NCBI RefSeq assembly: GCF_900240385.1
Contig: NZ_OEQH01000005.1
Span: 1-64,000 of the forward strand
DNA from: Clostridium minihomine
GTDB taxonomy: Bacteria; Bacillota; Clostridia; Oscillospirales; Acutalibacteraceae
Reading direction: 5' to 3'
Length of the DNA: 64,000 nucleotides
In this document: positions 61,562 through 64,000 of the stretch, one piece after another
Numbering within the stretch: position 1 is the stretch's first letter
Layout of the letters: every line of letters starts with the position of its first letter
Translations under genes and position numbers: made by a program
Notes under the pieces: generated by a model
Databases searched by the model: none
Seen by the model: only the letters and a program-made list of their open reading frames with translations
Told to the model about the DNA's origin: nothing

Positions 61562-62398
61562 TTATTTTACCACAATATTGCAAAACCCAACGGAATAGGC
61601 TAAGTCCGCCAACTGCTTCATCCTCTCTGCAGAAGGGGAAGAAAACGATGCGAAAGGACCTTTCACCCCAAACGCACGAAACGAAATCAGAACCAGCCGG
61701 GTGCTTGCAGCCAAAGGGCCAAGCAGCTGTGCAACACCGCGTATCGCATCTTCGGCATCCACGTGGCCCTCCACATTCACGATGCGCACTTCCTCCAATT
61801 TTCCGCAAGAGGAAAGGAATATCAAATTATCACGGACAGCGGCGTTGTTTCCTCCTGTCAGCGCATGAAACACCTGCGGTGACCAGGCTTTTACATCCAG
61901 CATCACACCGTCACAAACGTTCATCAGCTCGGGATATTTGGAAAACCGGATGGTGCCATTGCTGTCACACAGGCAAGTAAGGCCTTTTTCTTTGACCAGC
62001 GTGAACAGTTCCGTTAGAAACTGCGGATACAATCCGCACTCACCACCGGAAACGGTAATTCCGCGAATAAACGGGATGTTCTTTTCCACTTCTTTCATCA
62101 CAGCGGGAGCATCCATCCAATGAATTTTCGGTGAAGCGTAATAGGGACACACCTGAATGCAGGTATTGCAGGAAACACACTTGGTTTCGTCCCACACCAC
62201 TGTTTCGCCTTGTTTGGAAAGAGCCCCCTCTGGACAGTGCTCCACACAGATGCCGCATCCGTTGCACAGATTCTGTGTTTCGGGATTATGGCAATAGCCG
62301 CACGCAATGTTGCATTTTTGCAAAAAAACAGAGGTGCGGCTGCCGGGTCCATCCACTGTGCTGATGGGAATAATTTGGTTCACCGGCACCGTGGTCAT
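61562..62398 (-). CDS. yjjW: Glycyl-radical enzyme activase, YjjW family
   Basis: 278-residue radical SAM activase that installs the glycyl radical on its partner. SAM-cluster motif CNIACGYC (CxxxCxxC) directly after DGPGSRTSVFLQKC. An inserted ferredoxin-like region carries two further clusters (CNGCGICVEHCP and CVSCNTCIQVCP). GITVSGGECGLYP is the GGE/SAM-binding strand. It overlaps the partner gene by 4 bp. Low similarity to the usual PFL activase outside these motifs supports the YjjW assignment. Confidence 0.88.
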   Translation of the reverse strand: MTTVPVNQIIPISTVDGPGSRTSVFLQKCNIACGYCHNPETQNLCNGCGICVEHCPEGALSKQGETVVWDETKCVSCNTCIQVCPYYASPKIHWMDAPAVMKEVEKNIPFIRGITVSGGECGLYPQFLTELFTLVKEKGLTCLCDSNGTIRFSKYPELMNVCDGVMLDVKAWSPQVFHALTGGNNAAVRDNLIFLSSCGKLEEVRIVNVEGHVDAEDAIRGVAQLLGPLAASTRLVLISFRAFGVKGPFASFSSPSAERMKQLADLAYSVGFCNIVVK

Positions 62399-63900
62399 GC
62401 CATTCGAACCTTTCTTTCTGCCAGATGGTTTTTGTCATAATTGGGGGCGCCCAGCTGGGTTGTATTCTGTAAAACAGCTTCATGTTTGCGGTATTTTTCC
62501 ATTTCGCTGCGCTTAACCAAAAATCCGGTGATTCGGATCAAATCGGTGTCGGCGGAATAAAAACTCATATACTGCACCCCAACAGAGAATGCACCTTTTA
62601 CCACATCCAGCAGCGCCGCCGGGTTCTGATTCACATTGCTGGCAATGGGGAAAATATCGCCCACACCCGTGGGGAAATAGTGGTGGAAACGAGAGCTGTG
62701 CCTTAAATGTTCGGCAAAGGATACCGGTTCGTCACCGATGGGAATCCGCACACCAGAGGTAATTCCCTGGTCGCTGTCCAGTCCCACCTGAGCATGCAGC
62801 AAGAACTTATCACCGGCAATGGGGGAGTAAAGAGCCTTATACCCAGGGGTAAGCTCTGCAACTTTATCCATGATTCGAACGCCCAAGTCATCGGCTTCGG
62901 AATCTTGCCCATACTTTTTGCCGGATTCTTTCATCAGTGTATTTACACACTCTGCAAGGCCGGTCACGCCGAACATTCCCACAAAGCGATCTTTAGAAAT
63001 CAGTCCTTCCTTAACCAGGAAGTTAGACTCAAAGAAACCTGATTTTTCCACAATAAAACGGATGCGCTCATTCATATAATCCGCAATCAGGCCAAGACAT
63101 TCGGGCAGCAGTTCATTGAGGAACTGCTCTTCGCTGGCGGCTTCCTTTACCAGCTCAGTCAGCGTCACACGGGTAAGGGTAAATGCACCGCCGCCAATCG
63201 GAAGAATATTATAGCAGCTTGCCACGCCGTAGCGATCGCCAAAAGGCGCACAGTTGGCCTTTGCATTGCAGATGGCCGGGTTAGAAGATTCCAACGAACA
63301 CTGAATTGCCTGCTCCATAAAGGAATCGGGGGTAATGTCCGGGTCATATTTCATCGTCAAGTTGGGAACGGTATTTTTCAGTTCCTTTACCACCTTTAAA
63401 ATCAGGCGGCCCGCACGGGTTTCTTCCGGCCCGATATTGGCATGACAAAACGAGTCGGTAATGGTGCGATCCAAATAAGTCAGGAACAAACGCAGTTTTT
63501 CGCAAATTTCCTCATCCGTAAGGCCATCTACAAACGGCTCCATCATTTTATCAAGGCTGCCCAAATATACCGGGAAATTGGTGATGGACGGAACATGACG
63601 ATACAAAATCATCAAAGAGAAAATCAGTTCATCCAGCGTTTTGGGAGGGGTCAGCTTGAGGAATTCACTGCCCTGCTGCACAAATTTTTCATAATCGGGC
63701 AAAATATAGCGCGGGCGATAAGGTGCGCCCCCTTCAAACAAATCGTTAATAGCATTGGTTTCAAAAAAATGCTTTGTGCGCGGTGGAATGTTCAGTACGT
63801 CCAAAGAATTCTCTGCACATTTTGCCAGACCCATCACCTTCTGTTCGTGGGTCAGTTCACGGGATGTTAGGGTTTTATAGGTGTTATCCAGATCGATCAT
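62395..63900 (-). CDS. yjjI: YjjI-family glycyl-radical enzyme
   Basis: 501-residue glycyl-radical enzyme, clearly shorter than pyruvate formate-lyase (about 750). The glycyl-radical motif near the C-terminus is IRITGF with Gly459. A Cys-containing active-site strand is likely in the ICNAKANCAPFGDRYGVASCY region. The reaction is not known with certainty. In E. coli yjjI-yjjW lie next to deoCABD, and here they lie next to deo genes in a Firmicute, suggesting a function in deoxynucleoside-derived carbon metabolism. GGAAAGGAG precedes the ATG. Confidence 0.88.
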   Translation of the reverse strand: MIDLDNTYKTLTSRELTHEQKVMGLAKCAENSLDVLNIPPRTKHFFETNAINDLFEGGAPYRPRYILPDYEKFVQQGSEFLKLTPPKTLDELIFSLMILYRHVPSITNFPVYLGSLDKMMEPFVDGLTDEEICEKLRLFLTYLDRTITDSFCHANIGPEETRAGRLILKVVKELKNTVPNLTMKYDPDITPDSFMEQAIQCSLESSNPAICNAKANCAPFGDRYGVASCYNILPIGGGAFTLTRVTLTELVKEAASEEQFLNELLPECLGLIADYMNERIRFIVEKSGFFESNFLVKEGLISKDRFVGMFGVTGLAECVNTLMKESGKKYGQDSEADDLGVRIMDKVAELTPGYKALYSPIAGDKFLLHAQVGLDSDQGITSGVRIPIGDEPVSFAEHLRHSSRFHHYFPTGVGDIFPIASNVNQNPAALLDVVKGAFSVGVQYMSFYSADTDLIRITGFLVKRSEMEKYRKHEAVLQNTTQLGAPNYDKNHLAERKVRMA

Positions 63901-64000
63901 GACAAATTCTCCTTTCCGATCCTCTAAGGCTGTTCTGCAAAGAGGGTACTAGGCAGCTTTTCCAGACTGCCCGATTCCAAAATTCATTTTAATAAAAAAG
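63901..64000 (-). other. Upstream edge of yjjI
   Basis: 100 bp to the window end. Only the yjjI ribosome site and AT-rich sequence are visible; a promoter would probably lie at or beyond the edge. Confidence 0.4.

Noticed and set aside
1-64000. CRISPR arrays, insertion sequences, prophage genes, tRNA/rRNA genes
   Set aside because: Looked for on both strands; no direct-repeat arrays, transposases, integrases, attachment sites or RNA gene signatures were recognised.

Overview
The window looks like chromosomal DNA from an anaerobic, probably spore-forming clostridium (Oscillospiraceae-like Firmicutes). Supporting genes are a YIEGIA-family protein with its small partner, HelD, the [FeFe]-hydrogenase maturases HydE/F/G, a meso-diaminopimelate dehydrogenase, glycyl-radical enzymes and OpuA-type osmoprotection. 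Shine-Dalgarno sites are strong, and most promoters read TTGACA/17 bp/TATAAT. No tRNA, rRNA, IS element or CRISPR array was seen. The species is not identified.

Layout, left to right. (1) 1-3490: xdhABC-type molybdenum hydroxylase, cut by the left edge. (2) 3.6-8.5 kb: YIEGIA pair, two tiny basic proteins, an HD hydrolase, a small unknown gene, and helD on the minus strand. (3) 9.1-18.8 kb: a promoter, a roughly 470-nt structured RNA region ending in an intrinsic terminator, a five-gene Ni/peptide-class ABC importer, then hypB, a large Fe-S flavoprotein and hypA. (4) 18.9-23.2 kb: methylglyoxal synthase, an HPr-like protein, murE-murF. (5) 23.3-27.4 kb: opuA betaine importer with two tandem binding proteins and an inverted repeat at its transcription start. 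(6) 27.4-31.5 kb, minus strand: TM1266-hydF-hydE-hydG, preceded by a promoter and a leader that ends in a terminator. (7) 32.1-33.1 kb: diaminopimelate dehydrogenase.

(8) 33.3-50.8 kb is the most unusual part: an iron island. It holds a MocR-like regulator that has lost the PLP lysine, a FeoA protein, and a Fet/P19-type system (FTR1 permease, P19 lipoprotein, DUF2318 membrane protein, two FtsX permeases, ATPase). That system is extended by an FMN-binding lipoprotein, ApbE, DUF4418 and a second FtsX/ATPase pair. A damaged tandem array of AraC-siderophore-binding-protein fusions follows. Each intact fusion carries an internal lipoprotein signal preceded by its own ribosome-binding site. One motif, GTTAG-N6-CTAAC, recurs at five promoters across the island and probably defines an iron (or metal) regulon.

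(9) 50.9-61.4 kb, minus strand: a nucleoside uptake and catabolism locus (LacI-type regulator, deoB, deoD, BMP lipoprotein and NupOPQ-type ABC transporter, deoC, cdd, pdp) with two TGAAA-N4-TTTCA operators. (10) 61.5-63.9 kb, minus strand: the glycyl-radical enzyme YjjI and its activase YjjW, also neighbours of deo genes in Escherichia coli.

All identifications come from reading sequence and motifs. No database search or folding program was run.
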